In this document: one piece after another, positions 16,901-26,360 of the stretch
Position numbering within the stretch: position 1 is the first letter of the stretch
Layout: each line of letters begins with the position of its first letter
Assembly: GCA_021733925.1 (NCBI GenBank)
Contig: JAIPJY010000015.1
Location: 1-64,000 of the forward strand
Length of the DNA stretch: 64,000 nt
Origin: Prosthecobacter sp.
GTDB taxonomy: Bacteria > Verrucomicrobiota > Verrucomicrobiia > Verrucomicrobiales > Verrucomicrobiaceae
Direction of reading: 5' to 3'
Notes under the pieces: model-generated
What the model was told of the DNA's origin: nothing
Seen by the model: the letters and a program-made list of their open reading frames with translations, nothing else
The model's database searches: none
Program-made: the position numbers and the translations under genes

Positions 16901-19900
16901 GATCAACTTCGCGTCGCTGCCGTTGATGGTGATGCCGCTGCTGCTGTTGATCGAACCGGCACCGCTCAAGGTCAATGTGCCCGCGCTGACCAGGGTTGCA
17001 CCCGTGTAGGTGTTGGTTCCCGCAAGAGCCGTCGTCGTGGCGCTACTGTTGTGCGTGAGCGAGCTTGCTCCACCGATCACCCCGGCGCTGCTTTCCGTGA
17101 GGATGGCGCTGCCGCTGACGGTGATTGCGGTGCCGTTGACCGAACCTGTAAGATTCAACGTGCCGGCATTGACCAGGGTCGCTCCCGTGTAGGTGTTGGT
17201 CCCCGCAAGAGTCGTCGTGGTGGCGCTGCTGTTGTGCGTGAGCGAGCTGGTGCCACCGATCACCCCGGCGCTGTCTTCTGTGAGAATGGCGCTGCCGCTG
17301 ACGGTGATTGCGGTGTCGGTGATCGAACCCGTAAGATTCAACGTGCCGGCATTGACCGCCGTCGCCCCGGAATACGTGCTGGCACCTGAGAGCCTCGTGG
17401 TGCCGGAGCCTTGGAAGGTCAGGCCGCCGCTGGTGTTGGCAGCCAGAGACGCAGAGAGTGAGGTGGCGGCACCGTTGCCGCCCGTGAGGGTCACCGTCGG
17501 CGCGGACGTGTAGCCGGTGCCGGGGTTGGTGATGATGATGCCGGTGAGATTGCCACTGCTGTCAATGACCGCCACGGCGGTGGCCCCCGTGCCGCCACCG
17601 CCGGTGATGGCGACGTAGGGAGCTGCTGTGAAGCCCGCCCCTCCAGTCACGGCGATGGAACTGACGCCGTTGCCAGTCGGGACCAGCAGCCCCTGGCCGA
17701 TGGTGATGCTTTGTGCGTTGTTGTCGATCGTGCCGCCTTCGCCATAGACGAAGGCGTTGGTCAGACCGGTCATGAAAGCCGCGTTCGGCGTCGTGCTCGA
17801 TTTGAGCGTGCCGCCGTGGAAGTTGAAGGTGCTCGTCGCATTGGTCCCCGCTGTCGAAACCCTGTTGGTCGTGATCGTTCCACCACCTGCACCAACGGCG
17901 CCGAGGTTCACGATACCGGAAGCAGTCGCCACGTTGACGTGGCCGATTCTAAGACCATTCGATGCAGCTTGCCCGCCCAACACCAGGGAGCCGGAACCGG
18001 ACACGTTCAAGATTCCGGCGCCATTCTCACCCACGAAAATGCCGGATGCGCCGTTGTTGGCACTCGAGTTGTAGATGCCCGTGCCGGTGATGTTCACGAC
18101 GCCGATGGTGCCTGTGCTCGCGCCAAGCGTGCCGGCATTGCCAGAATTGATGTTGACCGTGCCGCCTGAGATGTTCCAGATGCCGACCGCGCCTGCGTTC
18201 GCGATGCCGGCCACGAGGAACTGTCCGGGAGTGACGGTGCCGCCGGTGACATTAATCACGCCGAAGCCATTCACGCCAGCGCTAATGGGACTGTTGCCGC
18301 CACTGATGACCGCCCCCGTGCTGATGTTAATGATCGCAGTGCCGCCGGCTGTGTTGCCCGCCGTGAGGGTGTTGCCGTTCCCGAGAGTCACGGTGCCGCT
18401 GATGTTCGCGGTTGCCACGCCGCCGCTTGCCGGCCCCACGATGATGTTGCCATTGGTGGTGCCGGTGACGTTCAGCGTGCCGGTGTTCTTGACCGTAAAC
18501 GCGCCGCCGCCGATGTAAGTGCCGGATAGCGTCAGCATGCCGCCGTCGATAGTGGTCGCGCCGGCATAGGCGTTGGCGGTGCCGGAAAGTGTCAGTGTGC
18601 CTAGACCGCTCTTGGTCAGGCCCCCGGTGGACGTGTTGAGGATGGCAGTGGAAATTGTTAGCAAGTCGCTCGCTGTATCCGTGCGGATCACCAGTTCCAC
18701 AGCACCGCCCGTCGTGATCCCGGTGCCACCGCTGATGGTGCCCACCGTGCCGCCACCGGATTTGATCAACCCACCGGCTGAGAGTGTGAGCGTCTGGGAG
18801 GCGTTCTGTGTCCAGCCAACTCCGCTTCCGGCCAGGTTCAGGGTCAGCAGAGAAATTGAGTTTTGAATGGCAGGCGTCGCAGTGAGTTTCACATGGTTGT
18901 CCGAAGTGATGGTGTCCACGGCGGCCGCATTCGTATCCGAGCCATAGGCCAGCGCACGGATAAAAAGGCCGGTGTCGTAGGCCGCATAATCGCTGCCGCC
19001 AAAGAACCAGCCTTTGTCGAGAAGCGCCCCAGTCGTCGGCGTAGCGCCAGCAACCTGGGTGAACACGATCTTGTTGGTGGAACCATTGGTGCCACCAGAG
19101 ACCACGAAGTTGCCCGTCGCACCCGCCGTGCGGGCCACCACGTTGGAGAAAGTGAGTGTGGCGGAGGTGCCCACGAAGGTGGACTGCACCGTGCCATCGC
19201 CCGTGCTGAAGGTCAGGGCACCCATGGCCTGCGCGCTCCCCGCAGCCTCATTGAAGTTGATCGCACCCGTGCCGCCGAAGGTGAGGGCGTTGCTGGTCAG
19301 GCTTCCCGTGGTGCCGTTGCCCACCTGCAAAGTGCCGCCACTGACGATGGTCGTGCCGGTGTAGGTGTTGGCACCGGTGAGCGCGAGAGTTCCTGCTCCC
19401 GTCTTGGTGACACCTGATCCGCCACTTGTGCTGATGACGCCGGAAATGTTGAGGTCGATGCCGCTTGCCGTGGTGCCCCGGCCGACATTGAAAATCAGCG
19501 CGCTCCCGCGGTTGACCAGATTCGCACTGACCAGTGCGGTCGTCGCACTTGAATAGGTGTTGATGCCAAGATTCGTGTTGAAATGGAAGGCACCGCCTCC
19601 GGTGGAGGTCACCGAGCCCCCGATCATGTTGAAGGTCGCAATGTATGCGTTGTTGCCGCCCACCGCGTTGTTGAGGGTGCCCCCGAATATGTTGACGGTG
19701 GTGACGGACACGTTGGCATTGTACCCCAACGCATCGTTTGCCGCCGTGTTGACCGTTGCTCCCGAGTTGATGGTCAGCGTGCCGCGGATGGCACCGGTTC
19801 CACCGCCCACCGACAAGTTCAGCGTTCCACTGTTGACCACGGTCCCACCGGTGAAGGTGTTGTAATTCCACAAGGCCAGCAATCCCGGGCCCGTCTTGAC

Positions 19901-21373
19901 CAGTTTCACGGCGGTGGCCCCGTTGTCCACGAACTTGGTCCAAATGCGCCAATTGTTGGCGTCGGCCGCGGCAGACGCCACATCCACAAACAGTTCTCCG
20001 CTGGCCAGGCCCGATGTGATGGCACCCGTTCCGGCCGTGCTGCCAGCCCCATTGTTGAGCAACCAACGGCTGATGCCGCTCAGGATGAGACCGCCGCTGT
20101 CCAGTGTCATCGTTGCCCCGCTGGAAACTGAAAAGTCACCCCGCACGACCAGCGAGTTGACGGTCGCACTGGTGGTCAGTGTGGCGGTGACACCGCCAGC
20201 AGATGGAGTCCTCCAGTTCTGGGTTGATGCGCCCACTCCGGTTTGATTGCCCGATACATTGGTATAACCGGTATAAGCCACGATATTGCCACTGCCATCG
20301 TTGGCGGCCCAATCAGCGGTTGCGCCAGAGAGTCCGGAATTGCCCACCGTTGCCCAGCCACCGAGGATGCCATTGGTGTTCGCCGTCGTCGTGGTGGTGA
20401 TGGCCCCTGTGACCGTGCTGAAATTCACCGACCCGCCGCTGCCGGCCGTCTGAGTCAACGCGCCCAACGCGAGCGTGTTGGTGCTCACGGTGTTGTTGAT
20501 GGACGAGTATCCGCCGGTCAATGTAGTGCCATTGAAGGTCTGCGTATTCGTCCCTGTCCTGCTGTAGCTCAGCGTGCCGCCGCCCATGCTCAAAGCGCTG
20601 CTGGAGCTGATCGAACCATTCGCGGTGCCACCACCGAGATCGAGCGTGCCGGCGTTGATGGTGGTCGTGCCCGTGTAGGTGTTCGCGCCCGCAAGCGTCA
20701 CCACCCCGGAGCCGGTGCTTTTCACCAATAGTGCCACCACGCCACCCGCCGCACCATTGTCGATGATGTCATTCAGCGTGATGCCGCCACTGCTCGTGGA
20801 ACCCACTGTGATCGTCTGCGTCCCGGAAGTCGCCGAGCCCGTCACCGCACCGATGGTCAAGAGGCTCGTGCTTGAGTTGGAGAAGGCGAATGCCGTTGAG
20901 GATGCACCGAGGATGACACTGGTGCTGGTGACGTTCGCACCGTTCGCGGTTTGAAAGATGCCCGTGCCGGTGCCACCACCGCCACCCAGCGTGATCGAGG
21001 TGCCACCGCTGATGGTGACGGCCACCGGGTCATCGAACGTGATGCTGTTGGTGAGAACCGCACCGCTGACCGTGATCGTACCCGTGGTGCCGTTCGTGCC
21101 GGCGGCGATGAACAGGTCGTCAGTGTTGGCCGTGGTGACTGTGCCCAGGGCCGTGGAACCCGTCGCATCCGTGCTCCAAGCCGTGCTGCCCGCACTACTC
21201 CAAGTGCCCGTCGCGGCACCCGATCCTGCGGTCGCGCCGTCCGTGTCCCAATAGAACGTCGCCGCCTGCGCGGAATGGAAGGCGGACAAGGCCACAGCGA
21301 GGAGACCAACGAGGGTTTTGAAAAGACCGGAACGATGGAAACGCGCGGTGAGGATGCTGGCGGGGTTGTTCAT
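13925..21373 (-). CDS. Giant autotransporter-repeat adhesin with PEP-CTERM-like tail
   Basis: The 2,482-residue protein begins with a signal peptide ([22 protein letters not shown], cleavage near residue 37). The body consists of dozens of autotransporter-associated beta-strand repeats of the form [19 protein letters not shown], plus Gly/Thr/Ser-rich solenoid, predicting a long beta-helix on the cell surface. There is no autotransporter beta-barrel. The C-terminus has VPESSR (from 2439), a hydrophobic stretch and RRRR (2458-2461), the three parts of a PEP-CTERM sorting signal, but 21 further residues follow, which is unusual. It is probably an adhesin or surface-layer protein. A palindromic motif lies 75 bases upstream of the start. 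Substrate and partners are unknown. Confidence 0.85.
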   Translation of the reverse strand: MNNPASILTARFHRSGLFKTLVGLLAVALSAFHSAQAATFYWDTDGATAGSGAATGTWSSAGSTAWSTDATGSTALGTVTTANTDDLFIAAGTNGTTGTITVSGAVLTNSITFDDPVAVTISGGTSITLGGGGGTGTGIFQTANGANVTSTSVILGASSTAFAFSNSSTSLLTIGAVTGSATSGTQTITVGSTSSGGITLNDIIDNGAAGGVVALLVKSTGSGVVTLAGANTYTGTTTINAGTLDLGGGTANGSISSSSALSMGGGTLSYSRTGTNTQTFNGTTLTGGYSSINNTVSTNTLALGALTQTAGSGGSVNFSTVTGAITTTTTANTNGILGGWATVGNSGLSGATADWAANDGSGNIVAYTGYTNVSGNQTGVGASTQNWRTPSAGGVTATLTTSATVNSLVVRGDFSVSSGATMTLDSGGLILSGISRWLLNNGAGSTAGTGAITSGLASGELFVDVASAAADANNWRIWTKFVDNGATAVKLVKTGPGLLALWNYNTFTGGTVVNSGTLNLSVGGGTGAIRGTLTINSGATVNTAANDALGYNANVSVTTVNIFGGTLNNAVGGNNAYIATFNMIGGSVTSTGGGAFHFNTNLGINTYSSATTALVSANLVNRGSALIFNVGRGTTASGIDLNISGVISTSGGSGVTKTGAGTLALTGANTYTGTTIVSGGTLQVGNGTTGSLTSNALTFGGTGAINFNEAAGSAQAMGALTFSTGDGTVQSTFVGTSATLTFSNVVARTAGATGNFVVSGGTNGSTNKIVFTQVAGATPTTGALLDKGWFFGGSDYAAYDTGLFIRALAYGSDTNAAAVDTITSDNHVKLTATPAIQNSISLLTLNLAGSGVGWTQNASQTLTLSAGGLIKSGGGTVGTISGGTGITTGGAVELVIRTDTASDLLTISTAILNTSTGGLTKSGLGTLTLSGTANAYAGATTIDGGMLTLSGTYIGGGAFTVKNTGTLNVTGTTNGNIIVGPASGGVATANISGTVTLGNGNTLTAGNTAGGTAIINISTGAVISGGNSPISAGVNGFGVINVTGGTVTPGQFLVAGIANAGAVGIWNISGGTVNINSGNAGTLGASTGTIGVVNITGTGIYNSSANNGASGIFVGENGAGILNVSGSGSLVLGGQAASNGLRIGHVNVATASGIVNLGAVGAGGGTITTNRVSTAGTNATSTFNFHGGTLKSSTTPNAAFMTGLTNAFVYGEGGTIDNNAQSITIGQGLLVPTGNGVSSIAVTGGAGFTAAPYVAITGGGGTGATAVAVIDSSGNLTGIIITNPGTGYTSAPTVTLTGGNGAATSLSASLAANTSGGLTFQGSGTTRLSGASTYSGATAVNAGTLNLTGSITDTAITVSGSAILTEDSAGVIGGTSSLTHNSSATTTTLAGTNTYTGATLVNAGTLNLTGSVNGTAITVSGSAILTESSAGVIGGASSLTHNSSATTTALAGTNTYTGATLVSAGTLTLSGAGSINSSSGITINGSDAKLIQTSSVAGTTAITLTQGTLDGTGTVGALTVGNGTGGIVSNGNGTTSTLTLGSVILNGAATLNFRKVDDTSTAALAVTNALTTTPVNGQVTLNVLTAPTWTNGSTYNMISYGSFSGANTDFTLGTITSLGARQSATIGNTGAGSGFITLAITGDTPVWTGLAGGAWTTTAIGGAQNWKLQTAGTGTEFLTNDQVLFNDTAAGTTAVTINDATVSPASVIFDNSTKNYTLSGSNGITSGTLVKNGTGTVTISTANTYAGETNINGGTLIAGNGAALGSVAAGTTVASGATLDINSQNLGTEVLTISGSGVGGNGALVNNGASDQINATGRIVLAADATIGGTRRWDLRNSTPTLNMGGFTLTKTGANLISLVGVSVSNAGHVVINDGRLNIETSTNLGGSSANTITVNSGATLGFWSATNAVTWSVALNDATIFQESGGSTISGPVALTGANTVNVNANTSLLISGGISGAGGFTKTGGGVLTVSNLTNSYGGGTVVSAGRLAYDAGGNTGLIGNINPFGAGSVTVNSGAQLRLGTNVGGHNNSVFNIANAVTLNGGAVLAEDGIQHLTGTVNVAAASTLGSTFNGGGFDINKGLFLDGVVSGSADLTLQQSGINTGANYNTSIVYFTNNSNTYSGTITVTPMGAGNGGGSYVGINATSALANATVNLGGNNTSNAQQFGTSPIVFNTGLGTATIGALSGSGNVVLTGYNQSTHAYGADSIDLDVGGNGADTSYSGVISGGGSLTKSGTGTMTLSNTSTYTGNTTVSAGTLLANNTSGSATGSGNVTVQSGARLGGNGLVGLVTGTQNITVNNGGILSIGNTGDIVGEDLGLMTSGAGVITLNGTLEFDIYDNLGGTDNLTSPLDTNDLLNLTSDTSIVLGGTLKVTDTTGLSDSSWIAGDTWRLLDWSNVTAGPKFSGGFSTLDLPDLAAGLNWLASTDGNGFYITVVVVPESSRAVLMLTGLMALVLRRRRSLAAGFGQSRATMATKHSGEC
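16988..17353. repeat. Two 183-base tandem repeats within the adhesin gene
   Basis: Units 16988-17170 and 17171-17353 are nearly identical and exactly 183 bases (61 residues) each, a third start of the unit follows at 17354. They encode copies of the segment from [13 protein letters not shown] onward. Their likeness, compared with the diverged neighbouring repeats, indicates a recent duplication. Confidence 0.85.
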
Positions 21374-21447
21374 GGCGAGAGAGCGAAAATTGAGAATGAC
21401 CAGTCACTACAGGGGCATCATTTTGCAGAAGCGGTGAATTCCCGGTA

Positions 21448-21465
21448 GTCGCACAAAGATGTGAC
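21448..21465. promoter_or_regulatory. Palindromic motif copy 1 (upstream of adhesin gene)
   Basis: GTCGCACAAAGATGTGAC lies 75 bases upstream of the adhesin start at 21373. Four related copies occur at 22874, 30248, 33595 and 34381, each upstream of a leftward gene. The near-symmetric arms around AAAG suggest an operator. Confidence 0.55.
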
Positions 21466-21692
21466 AGATCCGCCAAAGGCATCACCGTGGAGCGACGCGG
21501 CCTGACCACGGTCATGCGTGACTGCGACGTCGGCTTCCACGCGAGTCCGGGGTGCGATGCGCACGAGGGGGTGTGACCTGATTTTCCACATGCGGGCGAT
21601 TGTGCGGAATTCCGAGGCGAAAAGATTGTTCGCGTCGGACGAACTTTGGTAACAATCCGCCATGTGCCTGGCGGGGTGTTCCCGGGAAGGGG

Positions 21693-22574
21693 TCAGACAT
21701 CACGGGTCCGCCGGCGCAGCCGCCGGAACACCAGGGGCGTCTCCCCCGTGTGCTGGCGGAACTGGCGGGTGAAGGCGCTCTGGTCGTAGAAGCCGTGCTC
21801 AAGGGCGATCTCGGCGACGGGTTTGTCCGTCTCCAGCAGGTCATCGCTGGCCGCCTGGATGCGGGTGCGGACGATGAACTCCTGGGGGCTCATGCGGAAC
21901 GTCTCCTGGAAGCGGCGGTTGAGCTGGCGCTCGGAGAGGTGGGCGATCTGGGCGAGATCCGCGATGACGAGGCGCCCGCTGTAGTGTTCGTGGATGTGGG
22001 CCACGACCCTCCGCAGCCGGGCGTCATCCTCGCCGCCGCCCGATCCTCCGTGATATGGACGGACAAAACCCATGACGCCGATCACCTCTCCGTTCTCGTC
22101 GAGGATGGGGAGCTTCGTGGTGACGAACCAGTCCTTGGCGTGCGTCCGTGCATAAAGCGCCTCCACCCGGTCCACGATGGGCTGGCGGGTGCGCATGACC
22201 TGCAGGTCGTCCTCGCGGATGGCCCGCGCGACGAAGGGCGGATGGATGGTGGAGTCATGCACGCCGAGCAGCTCCTCCTCCCGTTGTGCGCCGATGCGCC
22301 GCACCATGCCCGCACCAATGGCGACGAATCGGCCCTCGGTGTCTTTGGCAAAGAAATCGGTATCCGGCAAAAGCTCGAACAAGGCGCGGAATTGCTGAGC
22401 CAATCCCATGCGCTGGAAGAAGGCCGCCTGGAAATCGTGTGGCGGCCTCACCGTCTCCACGGGTCCGCTCCCGTTGCGGTCACTGGACCGGGCGGCACGG
22501 GAAGGGGCGGCATTCTGCATGAGCATACGCATCAGTGTGGTGGCTCGCTGTTCGGCGTCGGCGCGTGCGTGCAT
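21693..22574 (-). CDS. AraC-family regulator with PAS domain
   Basis: A 293-residue protein. Residues about 55-175 form a PAS fold (QFRALFELLPDTDFFAKD, GVMGFVRPYHGG). The C-terminal 100 residues are an AraC-type double helix-turn-helix (IADLAQIAHLSERQLNRRFQ, then IALEHGFYDQSAFTRQFRQH with the usual PLVFRR end). It probably senses a small ligand or redox signal. Its ATG overlaps the stop of a 71-residue frame as TGATG. It stands 320 bases downstream of the start of the adhesin gene and in the same direction. It may control the adhesin and pseudopilin operon; this is inferred from position. Confidence 0.9.
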   Translation of the reverse strand: MHARADAEQRATTLMRMLMQNAAPSRAARSSDRNGSGPVETVRPPHDFQAAFFQRMGLAQQFRALFELLPDTDFFAKDTEGRFVAIGAGMVRRIGAQREEELLGVHDSTIHPPFVARAIREDDLQVMRTRQPIVDRVEALYARTHAKDWFVTTKLPILDENGEVIGVMGFVRPYHGGSGGGEDDARLRRVVAHIHEHYSGRLVIADLAQIAHLSERQLNRRFQETFRMSPQEFIVRTRIQAASDDLLETDKPVAEIALEHGFYDQSAFTRQFRQHTGETPLVFRRLRRRTRDV

Positions 22575-22789
22575 CAGCCACCGACAAGGTCGGTGACGAC
22601 ATCACCGGGCCGGCTGGCCGCCTCCGCCTCATTGGCGGCGGTGGTGGTGATGATGATGGGCTTGGCGGCAGGGCCGGAGACTTGGTGAATTTCTGAAAAC
22701 CCGGCATCAATGTCACCGTCTTGGCGGGGTGAGAGGCCGTGGAACGACTGGGGGATGACGGGGGGTGGCATGAGTTGTGGTTTAGACAA
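22574..22789 (-). CDS. Small protein coupled to the AraC-type regulator
   Basis: A 71-residue frame from ATG at 22789 ends in TGATG, overlapping the regulator start, which favours it being translated. The product has no membrane span and no recognised motif; it is Pro-rich at the N-terminus and Ala/Thr-rich near the middle (PIIITTTAANEAEAAS). A palindromic motif lies 85 bases upstream of its start. It could be a leader peptide controlling the regulator's translation. Coding status is uncertain. Confidence 0.4.
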   Translation of the reverse strand: MSKPQLMPPPVIPQSFHGLSPRQDGDIDAGFSEIHQVSGPAAKPIIITTTAANEAEAASRPGDVVTDLVGG

Positions 22790-22873
22790 TGCATGGGTGG
22801 CAATGGCAGGCCATGGCGGCGCGATCTCGTCACCTCATGGCCAAGGTTATACAGGTGAGGCTTTCAGCCGGTA

Positions 22874-22891
22874 GTCGCATAAAGATGCGAC
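22874..22891. promoter_or_regulatory. Palindromic motif copy 2 (perfect dyad)
   Basis: GTCGCATAAAGATGCGAC has perfect 7-base arms (GTCGCAT/ATGCGAC) around AAAG. It lies 85 bases upstream of the start at 22789 and is the most symmetric of five copies. Sequence to its right (22907-22965) is related to that beside copy 3. Confidence 0.6.
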
Positions 22892-23008
22892 AGCCTGCCA
22901 CCCCTGCGTCGCCCTGTCCTGGCTCACCAGTGGCCAGGGCTAGTTGTGTTCTGCATTGCGATGGCTGTCCATGACCAGGACACGGAAGCGGGTTCGCCAA
23001 GGCCGTGG

Positions 23009-24568
23009 TCATTTCATCAGCGAGCCGAGGCCGAGGCGACGTGATCCGAAGATGATCGACCCATGCTGCGCCGGCGCCGTGCCTTTGGGGATTTCCGCCT
23101 GCCCCAACTGAAACAGCGGATAGATGCCGTCCGGGTGTGCGGCCCCGTGCTCCTCGATCATGAGGAAGCAGGAGAAGTGGCCGCCGGGGTTTTCACCAAC
23201 CAGGACCTCGAGTTTCATCACCTCGCCCTTGCGCAGCATGAGCCATTTCCCGGCAGCGAGAGGGCAGACCGGCGCAGGCCCGGCTTTGTTGGTTTGGTTG
23301 ACTTCGGGCACCACCTTGTAGTCCGGAAAGCTGCCGTCGAGAACATTGCTGCCTTTGCAGCGCACCACGAGGGTGTCGTCCCCCGATCCGACAAAGCGAA
23401 ACTTCCCGTCGTGCGGCACAATGATTTCGCCCTGGTAGTGGACGAGCCAGCGGCGGCCTTCGCACTCTTTTTCCACCTGGAAGGCCTTCGGTGCCTCCTC
23501 GGCGAGAAGCTGCGGGATGAAAAGCTGCAACGCCGCCAGTTTGCCTGGCGCACGGAAATAGCCGCTCAGCGTGCTGGGATTCCATGTTTTCACGAAGCGT
23601 TTCACCACTTCCTTGTAACGCATCGACTTCGGGCTGTGAGTATCAAAGCGCTCGGCCGGCTCGGCCGCCATGTCCGTGGGCTTGTGGTCGGGCGTTTGTT
23701 TTAAGTCGTAAAACGTGCCGATCAGTCCATCGCTCCCACCGCGCGTGCCGAACATGGTCAGACCAAGGCCGCCCTTGCCCATGCCACCGGTGCCCATGCC
23801 GCTGCCGCTGCCAAAGCCGAGTCCCGAGCCGAAACCCGCACCGCCCATGCCAGCCATGCGGCCCGCGACGAACTGCGTGCTCGCATTCGGCATCGCGGGC
23901 ATCTCGGGCAGTGTGATGCTGGCGGCCAGGCCGGTGACGGCGATGCGGCGTGCCTGCGCCGGTGCGCCACCGGCGTTTCTCTTCTTTTGCAGTGAGACCT
24001 TGTGCTCCAGCGCACGCTTGCTCGGGCTGACGGTGGGCGGACCACCCGTAAACTGGAGTTTGCGCTTCGTTTGAATCTTCTGCACCACCCAGTAACCAGC
24101 ACCGAGGCCGAGAATGAGATGCACGGCGATGGAAACGGCAAGGAAATTGGCGGAGAAACCTTTGCGCTTCGATTCGGGCGCCGCTGCTGCCGCTGCTGCT
24201 GGTGGTGCTGCTGCTGCTGCTGCTGCTACGGGCGCTGGTGCTGGTGGCGCAGCAGGGGGAGTCGGCGACACCGCTTTTCTCGGCGCGGATGATGCTGAAG
24301 GTTTAACTGCTGCCTGAGCCAGTGGCGTCACGCTTTGACTTGCCGCCTGAGGTTTGGCCGCTTCGTGTATTTCTTCAGCTTTGAGCGCAGCGACGGCGGC
24401 GAGCAGTTTTTTGCGATGACCGAGCGCGGTGATGCCCATTTCCCGCAGGTCTTCAGCGGTGAGCGTGTGCAGCACATCGGGTGTGATCTGGTCGGCCTCG
24501 AACACATCTGCGAGTTCGCCGAGACCGTGGCTTTCGAGCCAGGTGCGGGTGTTGGTGGGCGGGGTCAT
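23009..24568 (-). CDS. SAM-domain, single-span membrane protein with PA14-like outer domain
   Basis: A 519-residue protein. Residues 5-70 form a SAM domain (RTWLESHGLGELADVF, EDLREMGITALGHRKKLL). An Ala/Pro-rich linker with poly-Ala runs at about 75-135, then a membrane span (FLAVSIAVHLILGLGAGYW, about 143-162), a Gly/Met-rich low-complexity stretch (about 235-275), and a C-terminal region (about 310-490) with HYQGEIIVPHDGKFRF and GSGDDTLVVR like PA14 or related sugar-binding beta sandwiches. It is the last gene after ExbB and two ExbD, in the place where TonB often sits; the single span with long Gly/Pro segment reaching the periplasm is TonB-like in plan. No TonB C-terminal domain is seen. 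Confidence 0.75.
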   Translation of the reverse strand: MTPPTNTRTWLESHGLGELADVFEADQITPDVLHTLTAEDLREMGITALGHRKKLLAAVAALKAEEIHEAAKPQAASQSVTPLAQAAVKPSASSAPRKAVSPTPPAAPPAPAPVAAAAAAAPPAAAAAAAPESKRKGFSANFLAVSIAVHLILGLGAGYWVVQKIQTKRKLQFTGGPPTVSPSKRALEHKVSLQKKRNAGGAPAQARRIAVTGLAASITLPEMPAMPNASTQFVAGRMAGMGGAGFGSGLGFGSGSGMGTGGMGKGGLGLTMFGTRGGSDGLIGTFYDLKQTPDHKPTDMAAEPAERFDTHSPKSMRYKEVVKRFVKTWNPSTLSGYFRAPGKLAALQLFIPQLLAEEAPKAFQVEKECEGRRWLVHYQGEIIVPHDGKFRFVGSGDDTLVVRCKGSNVLDGSFPDYKVVPEVNQTNKAGPAPVCPLAAGKWLMLRKGEVMKLEVLVGENPGGHFSCFLMIEEHGAAHPDGIYPLFQLGQAEIPKGTAPAQHGSIIFGSRRLGLGSLMK

Positions 24569-24577
24569 GAGCGGTGG

Positions 24578-25030
24578 CTATTCTTCATCGTCAGTCACGG
24601 TGAAAGTCACATTGGTGATCTCCGCCACGGCGAGCGCGTCGAGGGTGTCGACGACACGCGCATATTTGGCATCGGGCGCGCTGATGATGGTGACGAGCAC
24701 GGGGGTCTTCGCGGCCTCGCTGCCTTGCTTGAGGCGCATGAGGCTGGCAGTGAGGCGTGGCATCTGGTGCTTGCCCACGGGGTCCATCGGCTCGTCGTTG
24801 AGCAGCACTTCGCCGTTTTCAACGATGTTGATGATGACCTCGTCGGTGAAGTCGGTGCTCTTGCTGGTCTCGACGGTGCCGGGCAGTTTTTGATTAAGTT
24901 CGCGCTCCACTTTCACCGCGCTGGCCATGACCATGAAGAACAGCATGATGACGAAGACGACGTCGATCATCGGGGCGATCTGGAAGCCCAGCGAGCCTTG
25001 GTCGCCAGCGTTGGGGTCGAAGCGTTTCAT
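24578..25030 (-). CDS. exbD: ExbD/TolR-family biopolymer transport protein
   Basis: A 150-residue protein with GFQIAPMIDVVFVIMLFFMVMASAVKV at about residues 15-41: the single N-terminal membrane span carrying the conserved Asp used for proton coupling. The rest is a periplasmic ExbD/TolR domain. It starts one base after the stop of a second ExbD and precedes the SAM/PA14 gene by 9 bases. With ExbB it should form a proton-driven motor that powers an envelope process. Two different ExbD proteins in one operon, as here, are common in Verrucomicrobia and Planctomycetes. Confidence 0.92.
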   Translation of the reverse strand: MKRFDPNAGDQGSLGFQIAPMIDVVFVIMLFFMVMASAVKVERELNQKLPGTVETSKSTDFTDEVIINIVENGEVLLNDEPMDPVGKHQMPRLTASLMRLKQGSEAAKTPVLVTIISAPDAKYARVVDTLDALAVAEITNVTFTVTDDEE

Positions 25031-25031
25031 G

Positions 25032-25490
25032 CTATTCTTTGTTCGAGGTGGACATGGAGACGTCGCCGATGCCAGCTTCCGCAGCGGCGTTCATGGCGAG
25101 CGAGACGCTGCGCGCGTCGCCCTCGCGATCACCGCGAATGACGACGCGGAACTCGGGATTGCTGCCCTTGGCGCCCATTTTGTCGCTGAGCTTCCTGGCC
25201 TCGGCCAAGGCAGCGCTGAGCTTGGCCATGTCGGTGAAGGGTTTGTCATCATAGGTGTAGATGGCTTTTTTTTGGTCGGCCAGCCAGCGCACATTGATGA
25301 TGGCCTCGGCACGCATGTTGTCCTTCTTGATGCCATGCTCCGCCACGGGCAGGGTGATGGCCTTGTCCACCTTCAAGACCTGCGCGCTGGTGATGCTCAT
25401 GAAGAAAATGAGCAGCACCAGCAGCACGTCGATCATCGGCGCGATTTGAAATTCCGGCTCGCCGTCGCCGCCTCCGCCTCCTCCTGCCAT
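25032..25490 (-). CDS. exbD: ExbD/TolR-family biopolymer transport protein
   Basis: A 152-residue protein beginning with a Gly-rich tip, then FQIAPMIDVLLVLLIFFMSIT, the conserved ExbD membrane span with its Asp, and a periplasmic domain. It stands between ExbB (39 bases upstream) and the second ExbD. The motif IAPMIDV is intact, so it should be functional in proton coupling. Confidence 0.92.
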   Translation of the reverse strand: MAGGGGGGDGEPEFQIAPMIDVLLVLLIFFMSITSAQVLKVDKAITLPVAEHGIKKDNMRAEAIINVRWLADQKKAIYTYDDKPFTDMAKLSAALAEARKLSDKMGAKGSNPEFRVVIRGDREGDARSVSLAMNAAAEAGIGDVSMSTSNKE

Positions 25491-25528
25491 ATGATTTTAG
25501 GTTTTAGGTTTCAGATTTGATCAACCGA

Positions 25529-26338
25529 TCACGCAAGGGCCTCTTGTTCGTCCGCCACCCACCAATCAGGATCAGCGGCCACGATTTCTTCATCGCCGAT
25601 GTGCGCCCCGGCAAGTTTGTCATACGGCATCTTGCGCAGCATGTGGGCGATGGTGTCCTGGATCTCGTGCAGCGCCTTGACGCCGCGATTGCGCAGCCAG
25701 TAATAGGCGGAGAAGGCGGGAATGGCGATGAACAGACCGGACGCGGTGGCGACGAGCACTTCACCGATGGCGGCGGAGAGACCGCTGGGATCACCGATGC
25801 CGGAAGAACCGAGCACGGCAAAGGCGCTGATCATCCCGGTGACGGTGCCGAGCAGGCCGATCATCGGCGTGCAGACGCCGATCACGGAGAGGTAGCTCAC
25901 GAAGGTTTGAATGCGGGAGTTTTCCTTGGTCATCTCGGTCAAGATGGCCTCCTCCGCGGCCGTTTTACCTTCTCCCAGGCTGCTGATGGCCATGCGGGCG
26001 ACGTTGGCAAAGGCGGAATTTTGCGCTTTGCAGTAATTGTAGGCATCGACGTATTTGCCGCTGCGGAAGAGATTCTTCACGGCGGTGACCTGCTCTTTCG
26101 GCAGCATTTTCTTGGGTGAGGTGACGCGGATGAAGCCGTCGCCGATGAGATAGAGCGTGAGCATCGAGCAGGCACCGATGGGGAACATGACCCAGCCGCC
26201 TTCTTTGATCTGCTCCCACAGCGTCTTCGTGTGGATGGCGGGAGTTTCACCGGGTTTGGCCGCAGGCGGGGCTTCTTCTGCGAGCAAGGCGGCGCCGGTG
26301 GTGAAAATGAAGGCGAGGGTGAGTGCGGTGCGTTTCAT
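25529..26338 (-). CDS. exbB: ExbB/TolQ/MotA proton-channel protein with signal peptide
   Basis: A 269-residue protein. It has an N-terminal signal peptide (MKRTALTLAFIFTTGAALLA) and a short periplasmic part, then three ExbB membrane spans: about 47-68, 145-168 (LSVIGVCTPMIGLLGTVTGM) and 193-215 (EVLVATASGLFIAIPAFSAYY). The motif for proton conduction (GLLGTVTGMI and GLFIAIPA) is intact. ExbB with a cleavable leader is typical of the phylum. It is between the TPR genes and two ExbD genes in one leftward operon. Confidence 0.93.
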   Translation of the reverse strand: MKRTALTLAFIFTTGAALLAEEAPPAAKPGETPAIHTKTLWEQIKEGGWVMFPIGACSMLTLYLIGDGFIRVTSPKKMLPKEQVTAVKNLFRSGKYVDAYNYCKAQNSAFANVARMAISSLGEGKTAAEEAILTEMTKENSRIQTFVSYLSVIGVCTPMIGLLGTVTGMISAFAVLGSSGIGDPSGLSAAIGEVLVATASGLFIAIPAFSAYYWLRNRGVKALHEIQDTIAHMLRKMPYDKLAGAHIGDEEIVAADPDWWVADEQEALA

Positions 26339-26360
26339 GAGGTGTGGTGAACAGAGTGAA

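Noticed and set aside
14085-21448. Many plus-strand frames opposite the adhesin
   Set aside because: Shadows of a Gly/Thr-rich, high-G+C gene; no domains or ribosome sites.
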